Source: Anastrepha obliqua (lineage: Eukaryota > Arthropoda > Insecta > Diptera > Tephritidae). Taken from it: a stretch of DNA of 64,000 nucleotides. The stretch is from assembly GCF_027943255.1 (NCBI RefSeq), contig NC_072895.1:45048001-45112000 (forward strand). The letters are read 5' to 3'. Of this stretch, positions 10,793 through 21,555 are shown piece after piece. The stretch's first letter is position 1. Every line of letters begins with the position of its first letter. A program made the translations under genes and the position numbers. The notes below the pieces were generated by a model that ran no database searches, was not told the DNA's origin, and was given only the letters and a program-made list of their open reading frames with translations.

Positions 10793-11857
10793 AATAATTT
10801 GGGATTCGATCGAAATCAAACGACTAAAAGGGTTAATCACATTTTATTCAAAATTCATTCATTCATATATTAATTCAATTTTTTTTGAAACTTGATTATA
10901 TTTTTATTATAATGTTTGACTCAAGCTTTAATTTATATTTGGGTATAGGCTGAAGAATCTATCACGTCAGGTGGTTTGGAAAATAGGAAACGATTTTTTA
11001 AAACCCTAATGAGATAAACGTTTTTCAATCAAACCTGTTTAGCGTATAAAAATACATCGAAAATTAGTTTCGTATGATAATTAAATTTAACCATCATAAT
11101 TAAATTTTGTGGGATTTAATTTCGGAAGGGGCCAACTTGGAAGACAATGTAATAAATTTGAAGGAATAATAAATATTTATTTAAAATTTTCTTGACTAAT
11201 TCTTAGCACACTTTTTTCATAATCTATAAAGTTTCATAATACCAAATAAACATATTGCATCTCGCTTAATTCAAAAAAGCAGCAAATTCAACAAAGTAAC
11301 TCATATGCAAATGAGTTCTTTAAGTATCACAGTGACAAAGATAAAATATTATACAAATAACCACAACTTGCGCGAAGCCAAAGTAAATGAAAAGTTTAAA
11401 TCACCCACAACAATTGTCAGAGACAAGTTGCAATCGTCAGCGTTGCAATTGCGCCAACTTGTAGCAACAATAAAAGTAAGTGAGTAATTAGCGGTAATGT
11501 GGTTAAGCTGGGAACAAAGTAATGTGCGCTTTACTTAAGTGCCTTACATGTACAAGCACGCATATACATGCACACATATACATATATGTGTTGGAGTAAA
11601 GAGTTTTACAACACGTAAGTCAGTCATTCTTGATGCAACAATGACTGACAGCAGCGAATGGTAAATGCGCGACCGCAAATGAAAGCAAAGAGCATAAAAT
11701 CAACAATTGCGCTTTTGCATTGTTTGCTTGGGGAAAGGGAAGATGTGCGGGTGAGACTAAGTACCGTAATTTATTCTTAAATCTGATACTTTTAAGAAAA
11801 CAACTTGCAACTTATCTCCCTCACTGAGTGTCAAAGTAACCTATAGCTGCTTATGTA
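10793..11857. other. AT-rich noncoding stretch
   Basis: No recognisable gene or repeat boundary. Alternating ATACATGCACACATATAC tracts occur near 11560-11590. Confidence 0.5.
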
Positions 11858-12463
11858 TCGGGTGTTTTTTGGCTGCATGAGAATTATCGATGTCGATAAT
11901 TATGATTTCACAGCTGAGAATGCTAAGCTGTGTAGACATTTCTGTTCACTAAGGTTTGGCCAATCACCATGAATCGCTAAACGCCAGAACAACGCTTCCA
12001 AATAGTGGAAATTTAGTTTGAAAAAAATACAAGTAAATCTGTTAGGGAAGTTCATGGAGCACTGGCGGCGTCATCGGCCTTTATTTCTTTCGAAATGGGT
12101 AAGGAGCTGTTGTTACAGGGAATGCCGAGCGCTATCGAGTGGATTCTTGTCTTCAAAAATTAATCAACTAAACATCGACGAAATTTGATTACAAAAAGAT
12201 GGCGCAAATTGCCATGCAGTATGCCTAACAATTCATTTACTGCAATATTTAAGCCACCATCGAAGCCACTCGCCCAGATTTATTGTAAAAAGTAGTAGAA
12301 AAGCCTGATCGAACGGACCATGTAACTCGTAGTCGACGTAGACATATCAATCACAAATTAAATGCCATGAAGAAAAATATAAAATATAATTAAATAAAAA
12401 TGTATTCCAACAGTATTTCTCCTTTGTATTATCATTTTATCAACCTCTTAAAAAAGCACCCCA
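11858..12463 (+). mobile_element. DD41D-type Tc1/mariner, 606 bp deletion derivative
   Basis: Ends read TCGGGTGTTTTTTGG on the left and, on the minus strand, TGGGGTGCTTTTTTAA on the right. TA dinucleotides lie outside both ends (11856-11857 and 12464-12465). A transposase start and a transposase 3' part are fused by deletion. The element resembles the MITE-sized deletion copies often produced in this superfamily. Confidence 0.75.
11969..12384 (+). pseudogene. DD41D-type transposase remnant
   Basis: The ATG at 11969 gives MNR-stop-TPEQRFQIVEI, the typical opening of this insect transposase group. An early stop follows, then about 20 codons later a jump to a decayed ERYRVDS block. NIDEI and QKDGANCHA match the family's FQQDGATCHT second-Asp block, and the C-terminus has a TRSRRRHIN trace. 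Most of the central domain, including the first catalytic Asp, is absent. The coding remnant is dead. Confidence 0.65.
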
Positions 12464-12570
12464 TACTTAAATATCACTTTTCATTTATGATATGTTGAAC
12501 GACTTAAAGAGTTTAAATATTTAATTTCTTAAATAAATTTTACGCACAACAAAAGTTGTAGACATCAAAT

Positions 12571-12856
12571 ATCAGGTAGAAAAGTGGAATTGTTGAAATG
12601 CCAGTCTGGCACTCCCCAAGTAGCAGTAAAGCGCCGTTAGGATACCATTATGAGATCTCCAAGGGGTAGATATCTACAGCCAACCGGAGCTGTTAATGCA
12701 ACGGAGAATTGATGGGATTTAGGTTGGAGCGCTGCCGCAGGCCGTTGAAGAAAGTACACCCCGTGACCTTAATCGTCTAGATGACAGACCTCAACATTCA
12801 CAGAGAAAATGCTCAATAGCATCCTTCTCTAAAAGATCTCCACAGTTTCTTCATCA
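12571..12856 (-). mobile_element. LINE family B, 3' end fragment
   Basis: On the minus strand it reads CGDLLEKDAIEHFLCEC then stop and GLSSRR, the zinc-binding C-terminus of an ORF2 protein. A 3' UTR follows that shares GGCGCTTTACTGCTACTTGG and GGGGAGTGCCAGA with the LINEs at 28165-29010 and 45522-45890. This is a 5'-truncated copy lacking all enzymatic domains. Confidence 0.75.
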
Positions 12857-13490
12857 AGAAACAAATAAGTTGCCAGTAGCAGTCAATAATTTCTAGGGTT
12901 ATGGTAATTTAACACAGGCGATATTGCGCCATCTAGCGGATGTGAGTTTCTTCCTCATTATAATAAGTCGAAAAGAAATCACAATAATTTATTACTTTAA
13001 AACATTGCCACCAAAATTAATTTTTACATCTTAATATCTAAAATTTCGACAAGCTCAAGTTGAATTGCTTTAAAAGCAACTACATTTCTTAACACAGCCT
13101 TGCTGTAGAGTGGAACTTCGCCTTTCACTCATTCAAACATTTATTAATTGCTATTTAAAAGTTTGCAGGCAGGATATAAATGGAGTTGGTTGCAAGTAGA
13201 TTGGCGTGTCGTTTCTCAGCCGGATTAGCAAGTGCTCACGCAGGTGTCGCATTGTGCTTTTAAACTTCTCTGCTGTGTCCTCAAAACTGCTGCAAGCGAA
13301 ATAATGCTCGATTGGATAGTTTACTACTACTCTTCACTTCCAACAACACTTTTGGTAAGCTGTGAAACTGAAATTGCCAAATTATTTTGTGGGGACTTTC
13401 TTTGCAATTTAAGTGAATTTCAGTTTTTAATACTGTTGCGGTTCCGTGAAAAGAAAAAAGAGGTTGTCTGTAAAGTCGGTTTACTGACGA
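12857..13490. other. Noncoding stretch without recognisable content
   Basis: A small plus-strand open frame (13232-13498) has no family resemblance. Nothing else is recognisable. Confidence 0.45.
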
Positions 13491-13633
13491 TAGTTTAACG
13501 TGATAACGTCATAAGAAAATACTGATTGAATGGTTGCATTTTTCAAAAGAAAATTTTAATTTTATTTGTTTGATAGATATTTTGTATGGATATAGAGAAT
13601 GAGTTAACATTAACATAACATAATATACTTTAA

Positions 13634-13945
13634 CATAACACAACATAACATAACATAACATAACATAACATAACATAACATAACATAACATAACATAACA
13701 TAACATAACATAACATAACATAACATAACATAACATAACATAACATAACATAACATAACATAACATAACATAACATAACATAACATAACATAACATAACA
13801 TAACATAACATAACATAACATAACATAACATAACATAACATAACATAACATAACATAACATAACATAACATAACATAACATAACATAACACAACATAACA
13901 TAACATAACATAACATAACATAACATAACATAACATAACATAACA
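13634..13945. repeat. (TAACA)n pentanucleotide array
   Basis: About 310 bases of almost perfect five-base repeat with only two or three C substitutions (AACACAACAT at both ends). Because 15 bases is a common multiple of unit and codon, all three minus-strand frames stay open and spell repeated MLCYV. Those apparent proteins are artefacts. The homogeneity implies recent replication slippage. Confidence 0.97.
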
Positions 13946-14316
13946 TGCTGTTCAAGCAAGGTAACGACGCATAAGCAAGATAACGACGCATTTTTTGGTG
14001 CGTGCAGCCGGCTACATAGAATTATAAGACGTTATCACGTCAAAAAATAATAATAACATTAAAACAACAGGTATTATTAACAAACTTGGTTTTATTTTAA
14101 ATTCTTCAAGTAAATCAAATTAATAATAATCAATAAGAAGGCATATGCAAATACAAATACGTGAATTTATATATGTACATATGCGCATATACATACATAC
14201 ACATATACGCTCACTTAAGTAGAAGAGAGCAAGATGTCGAACGTTGCCGTTCGTTTGCTTTGTTTGCTTTGTCGTTCGTTCCGCGCTTTCGCTTGCAGTT
14301 CATTCATGGTAACGGC

Positions 14317-14391
14317 AATGAGCAAGGTAACGACAAATGAGCAAGGTAACGACAAATGAGCAAGGTAACACTAATGAGCAAGGTAACGAAA
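14317..14391. repeat. ~20-bp minisatellite, about four units
   Basis: Units of AATGAGCAAGGTAACGAC with one or two extra A are repeated in tandem; one unit has the variant GGTAACACT. Related GCAAGGTAACGACGCATAA units flank the pentamer array near 13955-13990, which links the two arrays to one element. Confidence 0.9.
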
Positions 14392-14450
14392 CATTTCTTC
14401 GTGCGTGCAGCCTGTTAAATCGAATTATAAGACGTTATCACGTCAAAAAA

Positions 14451-15025
14451 CTCAGTTACTTTAACATTTTGAAATATTAAATGGGTTGGTCTTCTACTGG
14501 GCCACGAATTTAAAATATTTAATTAATATGTATCGTAAATAAATTGACGCTACGTCACTTGCGAAAAATATGAAAATCAAATTTAACTAAGTAAATTTTT
14601 CGCCGTTCTAATCTGAGCAGGTAACTATGTATAAACACTTTACAGGCACAAGCCAGTAACACAGCAGGTAATTTACCTGCTTCATTAACTTCTGAAACCA
14701 AACTCACTGCTATCCGGCCAAACCTTCCAGGCTCAATAACTGCGTAACTGTAGTTTACTTACGAAACAACCATAACAGTGCATCGCTACCGAAATCATCG
14801 AAGAGAATCAACGCACTTTCAAGCATACTAATATTTGATTAGCAAGTAACATTCGGTGGGCGTTACGAAATTTTTGGCATACGAGTACATTGGAGTTGCA
14901 CCCATCGGCTGGTTGCTCTTCAAAAATGCTGTAAGGAACAGCGTTATAATTTTTCAATCGGTTTTGCTTTCTAAAAGAGTAAACCTTTTCTCATTGAATT
15001 TGGAATCTAAAAATGAAAAAATAAC
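14451..15025. other. AT-rich noncoding stretch
   Basis: No protein, RNA or repeat recognised. Confidence 0.45.
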
Positions 15026-15155
15026 TAATTGGCGCTTACACTTCTGCTAGGGGTTTGGCCGAGCTCCTCCACCTATTTGTGGTGTGTACAAATGGAGAGA
15101 CTTACAGTTTTAAGCCGACTCCGAACGGCAAATGGTTGTTATGAAGAGCTTTTTT
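15026..15155 (-). mobile_element. SINE tail fragment
   Basis: Contains GGCCGAGCTCCTCC, CTATTTGTGGTGTG and AAGCCGACTCCGAACGGCAA, the conserved 3' body of the tRNA-like SINE in reverse orientation. The tRNA-like head is absent. Confidence 0.8.
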
Positions 15156-15395
15156 GAAATCTAACTTAATTTAATTGTTTGCCCTGTCAGTGCAGTGTCA
15201 GCGGTAAGGCACCCTGTAAAACCGAAGTTTGAGATGCATTTGAACCCTATTTCAAAATTAGCGGGAACATTATTATTATTATTATTTCAGTTCTTGAAGT
15301 TTTACACGTAGAAGTGAGGAACCTCGTTTAGCTCTGCTCTTGAATAAGATAGACCCGAATGAGGCCAGCGATCGCTTAGTGACACCTCAGGAGTG

Positions 15396-16370
15396 TAGGT
15401 TAGGTTAGGTTGAAGCGGTTGTCCTGTAGAACACACTCAGGCTCATGGCCCATTGTTATGCCACGTGCGGAGCTTTCCCTGTTTCTTCTAAAACCAGTGT
15501 GTTCTTTTAAAAAATTTTAAAATATCTTGTCAGAAGTCATGTGCTTGCACACCTACCCTTTGGGCGTGCCTACCTATTAGGCAGTGCCCCATTATGACTG
15601 AAATCAGTGTGCTAAGACCATGTTTATTTTGGCTTAGCAAAGATTCTGTGAATTTAGCATTGAGAGTCGGCCACAGTTGATGGGCGATTTTTCAGGTGGC
15701 TTCATTACGCCGTCTATCGTTTTCTTTTCTTACGATTTCTTCAAGGTTGAGTAGCTTAAATGTTTGCAAAGGTATACCCATGTCATTGTCTATGTACTCA
15801 TCGATCAATTTGGTGCGGAGTCTCGCTAGTTCATCGGCTCTGCAGTTACCCTCAATGTCGCGATGGCCAGGAACCCATATTATCCTTAAGCGAAATGACT
15901 CAGCCATCTCGTTAAGATATGTGCGGCATTAGATGAGCGAATTTATCGCCACCTGGCTATCACTGAAAATATAGATGTCATTTCCAGATATCGCATCACA
16001 CTGTACCAGTGTCACGGCTTTCATTATTGCCATCAGCTCAGCCTAAAAGACACTAGAGTACTCGGGGAGCTGGAGTATACACCTCCGCCCACCCTGCCCG
16101 TGAGCTTTGAGCTATCTGTGTATACATGGATAGACTCCCCTGTCTTACATCGTTCCGTTCCCACTCTTCCCTTGCGGGTAGGAGGGAGTGTATAGTCCAC
16201 CAATCCAGGAAGCTCCGAAGTGCCAGCCAGGATTTTGACATGACCGTAGCTCTTATTTGACCACATTCTTAGAGTGTTCAGCCTTATTGCCGCACTACGC
16301 GCGATATATTTTGCCTGCAAATTAACGACAGGAAGTTTAATGTCGCATATAATGCTTCGATTGCGTGATT
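15396..16370 (-). mobile_element. Non-LTR retrotransposon 3' part (RNase H type)
   Basis: Minus-strand LINE remnant whose 3' tail reads TCAACCTAACCTAACCTA at 15396. Upstream is about 500 bases of 3' region and then RNase H. No target duplication is obvious, and the 5' limit near 16370 is approximate. Confidence 0.75.
15692..16320 (-). pseudogene. LINE RNase H, broken
   Basis: On the minus strand the blocks are VNLQAKYIARSAAIRLNTLRMW (junction region before RNase H), HVYTDSSKLTGRVGGGVYS (first Asp), AELMAIMKAV after an in-frame stop (Glu), YIFSDSQVAINSLI then stop (second Asp), and IIWVPGHRDIEGNCRADELAR (last Asp). All four acidic positions survive, but at least two stops and one frame change break the frame. 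No reverse transcriptase is present. Confidence 0.8.
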
Positions 16371-18582
16371 AACATCGCGCCAGTTATGAGAACAGATGCT
16401 AGTCTTTAAACCTTGTCAAGAACTTAGGAGTGTAAGATCGTCAGATAATTCTGTCCGTTTATAAGTGGGAGGCGTTCGTGGGAGCTCATGGGGCTTACTA
16501 AGTCGAAACTATCGATTCGAATTCTTTTCGCAATAGCTGCCTAGAGTATGATGAGGTACTCTCGCCTCAACAGATGCGATCAGATGCTTGTAAACTGTTC
16601 TCCTTTTGCGAGACTAAGGTTTACATGCTATATTTTAGGTTCACATCTTGGCTCTCATCTTAGCTTATGCACCAGAATTAGCCAGAACCATGTCTCCCCA
16701 ACACTTTGCGTTGACCGCAACTTTTTCACCGTCTTTATTCTCCAAGAAACATTAGCGCGTAATGCACCCACTAGAAAAATCGCACGAAGTGGTGCAAGAC
16801 GTGCACAATACATTACATTTCTACTACTGCGAGAATGAGTTTTCCAAGCAGTTATCCAAGCAAGTATCTTAAAGAAGCCTATTACTGTGTACAATTCTAA
16901 AAACAAAACATAAAAAAATTAACTTTCGCTCAACAATAAATATAAAAAATCAAAAAGGGTTTGATTTTTAAATATTTTACTCGATAATTCGATATATACG
17001 ATTCTTTTTATCGATATTCGTTCAGTGCTCGTTACTTTGTTCCGATACCAGAAACATGTAAAAGTATCGGTACTAAGGTGGTATTTATTGATCACAAATC
17101 ACAATGACTACAATCCTCGTTTCGTTCTCCGTAACAAATATATTTGTAATTCTGACATATATAAGTATATTGTCTTTCGAGGTGATTCACTTCGACTTGT
17201 ACATTTGAAGAGAATTGCATAAATGATAACTTTCCATAATACGCAAATTAATCATCCAATTTTTTTGAATGATACAAATCTTTATTTTGACTTTATTTAC
17301 AACACCATTTGCAAAATTATAAATCTTCCAATGCTAGTTTTGCACAACCTTGTATGAATAATCCAAGCAGTATTTTACCGCTAAGAAACTGCAGTGACGT
17401 GATTGAAGTCTTATTGTTATAGATTACATCAAATCAAAGACAATTTTATCAGCAAGTGAAAAGAAAATATATTTTTTTTGTATTATATTTCACGGCATTT
17501 TCTGTATTATTTGCGTTCTTCTCTACAATGCATTGAAATTTCAATTTAATTAACCCAAATGCATTGGAAATACAAACGCAACAACAAATGCATCTACATT
17601 CGATGCTCACAACAAAACCAGATAAAACTTCCAACAAATGCATGCATTTATTTAAGCCTTTCTACACAGTTCCTTGTAATGTTTCCTGCTTGCAATAGAC
17701 ACAGCCACAATGCACAGTCATGCCTTATATGTGCGCTACTCATATACATATACATACTTAGTTATACTACACATTTGGAAGTGTGATATCGTACGCCTGT
17801 CTTTCAACGCGCTATACACAATGACTTGGCCTACAACTGTCACGCAACGCCAACAACTGTGAGCAACCGGCGAAAGGCGCCAAGTTCTCACAAGAGACAG
17901 GATAATAAATTGAATGTGCTTTGTGTTGAAGTTATGCCACATACATACGCATATACCAGCAGAAACTCGAAACGTCGACAGCATATCCTTTTTACAACGA
18001 ATGTACAACAACTTTGAATTTATTAGCACGCCACATATCCAACTAAATACGCATAAGTGTGTATGTGAATATGTGTGGATGTGCAAAAGCAGTTGTGTAA
18101 GCAAAAAGGGTCATGCAGGGAAAACTGCTCGTGTCGAACTGATGAATTCTTGCTCTTATTCATTCCCTTTCTACTGGGGAATTTTACTCGCCTCGCTGCA
18201 TCTCTTCTTCCTTAGTTCAAGATTAGTGGTACTAACCTTTAAAATGCATGGAGGTACCATCAGTAATTGCTTTAGCCAATAGCTGTGTTGGTGTATTCGC
18301 TCCACCTTGTATGATCGTGTTGCACAATCACTCTTTTTTAATATGTCGTTGAATTTAAACTTTTAACTCATTTTTCTCGAAGCAACATTTTTTAAACTTG
18401 CTGTCAATATATTGGATATGAGAATAAGTTTCCGGCCTCGTAAAAGAGGGGTCGCTGCTGATGCAATTTTTGTGTTCGCTCTAGTAATATACTGGTGATT
18501 TGAAGGTGTATAAGTGAGACCTCGCTAGCAGTAGTTAACATTCGTTTGAAGCGTAAAGGTCTTTTTCTATCTGACGTCAAAA
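16371..18582. other. Gene-poor region
   Basis: No confident feature. Open frames of 60-120 codons occur on both strands around 16550-16900 and 17740-18280 but overlap each other and match no family I know. The 17940-18080 stretch is rich in CATACATACGCATATA-type simple sequence. Confidence 0.4.
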
Positions 18583-18987
18583 ATGTCTACGTTCGTCCCG
18601 AAAAAACAGCATTTGCGGTAAGTCATACTTCATTATTATCTTTTAAAGAAAAGTGCAGCCGAAACTGATCAATATTCATGGTAATCATGACCCATCAAAT
18701 ATAATTTGTAAAGCGTGATTTCGATGCTCCCAAAGTGGGAATTTCGACGTAAGTGATAAAGTTCGCGAAGGGAGACCGAAAAACGTCGAAGATACTCAAC
18801 TACAGCTACTAATGGTGTGTCTAAAGAGTTGGATGTTGACAGACCAACCGTCGATAACCATTTGCACGTGATGGGAATGGTCCAGAGAGCAGGTAACTGG
18901 GTGCCACATCAATTGAAGGAGAGGGATTTTGAGAGACGTTTGGTAATGTGTGAGATGCTTTTTGAACGACAGAAAAGAAAAGGTCAG
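18583..18987 (+). pseudogene. Mos1-like mariner transposase, N-terminal part
   Basis: Begins MSTFVPKKQHLR then stop. After several frame changes it reads KELDVDRPTVDNHLHVMGM, VQRAGNWVPHQLKERDFERR and CEMLFERQKRKG. These correspond to the second helix-turn-helix and the WVPHEL linker of mauritiana-type mariners, about the first 160 residues. The catalytic domain should follow, but the sequence runs instead into an unrelated mariner on the opposite strand. Confidence 0.8.
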
Positions 18988-19890
18988 CCAAAATACGCTG
19001 CGATATGTCTTTTTATAGCTTCTTTTGAGGAGTAGTTCTTGTTACTCATATGGGATTGAACTCCATGGAAAAGGTGATAATCACAAGGTGCAATATCCGG
19101 AGAGTATGGTGGATGCGGCATCGGCTCCCATCCGAGCTCGTTCAGCTTGCCTAATGTTTGCCTTGCGGTATGAGGTGTTGAGTTATCGTGGTGAAACAAA
19201 ACTTTGCGTCTATTCACTAAAGATGGTCAATTTTTGTTAATTGCCTTATTCAGGTTTGATAGCTGATGGGAATAATAATCAAGAGTTATCGTCAGGTTTG
19301 CTTCCAGAAGTTCATAATAAACAATACAATCTTCTTGGGATGAAGGCCATCTCTAGGGGTCGGTTCTGGTGTTTCATCTTTATCTAACCATTGGCGTTTT
19401 CGAACAGAATTATTGTAAAGGGCTCATTTTTCATCACTATTAACGATATGCTTCAAAAAACTTTCATTTTCAAGCCATTGCGGCAGCTGAGAACACACAT
19501 TCGCTCTCTGCTGAAGGTTGGCGACGGAAAGTCTATGTGGAACCCACTTTTCCAGCTTTGAAACCTTTTCCAACTGAACCAGGTGCCTGTGAACTGTTCC
19601 ATGCGATGAATTTAACCTCTTAGTTATCATATCGACTGTCAAATTTGGCTCAGTTTCCAGGAGTTAGAGCAAGGCGTCGGAGTTAAAGACTTCAGGACGA
19701 ACAGCGCGCGGGGCATCCTCCACGTCGCAGTTACGACTTCGGAATTCTGAAAACCACTTTTGCGCAGTCCTTACACTCACGCTATCCTCTCCGTGAACTG
19801 TGTTTATTTCTGCAGCGGCAGTTGTTGCATTTTTACCACTTTTATAAAAAAATACAAAATATGCCTCTTATACGCGTTCGAAGATTCCAT
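18988..19890 (-). pseudogene. SETMAR-like mariner transposase, broken
   Basis: The ATG at 19890 gives MESSNAYKRHILYFFYKSGK. The helix-turn-helix includes TAQKWFSEFRSRNCDVED. The linker has LTVDMITKRLNSSHGTVHRH and SKLEKWVPHRLS. Catalytic blocks are IVNSDEK-stop (first Asp, G changed), a frame change, then FHHDNSTPHTARQTL (second Asp) and SPDIAPCDYHLF (third Asp, 34 residues on). The C-terminus is cut at HIAAYF, where the oppositely oriented mariner fragment begins. Family length is about 345 residues; some 40 are missing plus internal losses. Confidence 0.82.
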
Positions 19891-20432
19891 TATATTTTTT
19901 AACAGCACGTGCTTCTATCCGCGATTAAAATCACTTGTTGAATGCACAATATACCAGAGGAAATACAAATAGTTCCGTTATATTCCGCGAATAATTTCTG
20001 TATGCAAAAATCGTACAAAAGTGAAATTATGGGTAAAATACGCACGAACTTATGACCTGATACATGATAACTGTTTCTGACGATTCGTTAATTTAACATT
20101 TTATCAAGCAGACACTTTTAATTTTCAAGGCTTGGCACACAGTTTATTGATCATTTTATTCATTGGCATATCTTTTAACTAAAAACGGAAACAAATCGGG
20201 CCCTTAAGCTAACTGAAAAAACAAAGACGCACCAGCGAAAGCAAAAATATGTTTTTTAAATAATCTTTAAAATTGAATTTCTCGATAACGGTAAAGTCGT
20301 GAACAACATGTCACGAAACGAAATTAATCAAAATTGTTTTAAATAATGACGTACCTGGGTATCTATGATGACTATGAAATTATTAATTGAATTTTAAAAA
20401 TCAATGAAATTAATACAAAATTAAGAATCAAT
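19891..20432. other. AT-rich noncoding stretch
   Basis: Nothing recognisable beyond likely 5' leader of the preceding mariner. Confidence 0.45.
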
Positions 20433-21422
20433 TTACTTTTGCCTTGGCTGTGGCCTTGAAACGGTCCAGAAACGAATCGCAAGCTGCCCGAATGTGACTT
20501 GCAGATATTTTGGCCCACTCGAGGACAGTACTTTTTTCAGCGTCTCGAGACTGGTGAACCTTTTAGTTCGGACCTTGCTCTCCAAAATAGCCAAAAGAAA
20601 ATAATCCATCCGATTTGCATATGGGGAATTTGAGAGCCATTGTGTCGACGTTATGAAGTTCGGAACGTTGTTTTTAGCTGTTCTTGGTTCACTCGAGCTT
20701 TGTGAGACGGTGTCCTGTTGAAACGTCCATGGTCTGCCAATGAAATGTTTGTCTGCCCACGACTTCAAAGTAACCTCCAGAATACTTTCGCTATAATATT
20801 TCTCATTTACCTTGACGCCAGATTCGATAACAACGATTGAAGAGCGCCCATCTGCGCTAACAGTGACCCAAACCATTAAAAGTGGCAGGTGCTGCCTCCT
20901 GGTGGCCAATCGATTACTCGAATTCTCGTATGAATGGTCGGTCAAATAAACCCCATCGTTTTTGGGAGTTTACGAATTGCTCAATTCTCTCATCAGAAAA
21001 CACAATGTCCGAAAATTTACCGCTTTCGGCCAAGCGAAGCAACTCCTTCGCTCTGACTTGTTGCTGCTTTGGTGTGAGATCATGCGGCTTTTCCATCTTC
21101 TGAGGCTTTACTTTGAGATCATTTTTCAGTATGCGCGGATGCTACAGTCATATATTTTCAATTCTTTCGCCATTTGATTGGCACTTTGTCGAGGGCTTCG
21201 CTCAAGTCGCTTCTTCTCTTTTTGAACCATTTCACGTGACGTTGAAGTCTTTTGATGACCACCTTCATGACACTTCGCGATACTACCAGTATCATTGTAA
21301 CGACTAATGGTGCAATAAACAAAAACTTTACTTACTTTAAGGTGCTCAGGCACACGGACAACCGCTGGTTATGATGTTCGAGCCAAATATAATGCAATCA
21401 CACTATTACGTTTGAAATCCAT
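20433..21422 (-). pseudogene. maT-like transposase, broken
   Basis: The ATG at 21422 opens MDFKRNSVIALYLA. The HTH part reads HLKVSKVFVYCTISRYNDTGS and KKRLERSPRQSANQMAKELKI. Next come DLTPKQQQVRAKELLRLAES and IVFSDERIEQFVNSQ (first Asp in FSDE), VWVTVSADGRSS, GVKVNEKYYSESILE, and WTFQQDTVSQSS (second Asp). The third position is in RMDYFLLAILESKV. Family members have 37 residues between the last two Asp; this copy has 35, so two codons are lost, and NP-L has become ANRM. At least four frame changes or stops. Assignment rests on motif memory. Confidence 0.78.
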
Positions 21423-21555
21423 TAGTGATTTTCTTGTTTCGCGTTTACTCTCGACAAAATGTTTCCGCGCGCTTGTAAGTAATACTCTGGACTGTCATTT
21501 AATCAACTAACAGACAGCTGATGTCCATTGGTTGTACTTCGTCTGACGGACCCTG
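20433..21555 (-). mobile_element. DD37D (maT)-like Tc1/mariner element
   Basis: A decayed transposase with about 130 bases of leader. The right end (minus strand CAGGGTCCGTCAGACGAAGT) is next to TA at 21556-21557. I could not identify a convincing matching left end; CCTGGGTATCTATGATGAC near 20354 is a weak candidate. The element therefore could extend up to 80 bases further left. Confidence 0.7.

Larger units (their letters stand above)
13495..14450. mobile_element. Unclassified terminal-repeat element carrying tandem arrays
   Basis: The left boundary motif ACGTGATAACGTCATAAG (13497-13514) is inverted relative to CTTATAATTC-side copies at two places on the right: GACGTTATCACGTCAAAAAA at 14029-14046 and again at 14431-14450. 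The two right-hand copies sit in a direct repeat of about 67 bases (13981-14047 and 14384-14450) that also shares CGTGCAGCC and GAATTATAA. Between the boundaries lie a pentanucleotide array and a 20-bp minisatellite. There is no coding sequence. The layout, a non-autonomous element with an internal tandem core, recalls INE-1/Helentron-like elements, but no diagnostic Helitron terminus is proven. Confidence 0.6.

Noticed and set aside
13634..13945. Telomeric repeat array
   Set aside because: The unit is TAACA/TGTTA, not TTAGG, and it lies inside a repeat element with unique sequence on both sides.
13509..13991. 160-codon minus-strand frame of MLCYV repeats
   Set aside because: Pure product of the TAACA pentamer array; open in all three frames.
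13634..14391. CRISPR array
   Set aside because: Simple tandem repeats without unique spacers, in eukaryotic-looking sequence.
17736..18282. Overlapping 122-codon frames on both strands as a host gene
   Set aside because: Low complexity (His/Thr/Tyr-rich from ACATAC repeats), mutually antisense, no recognised motif.
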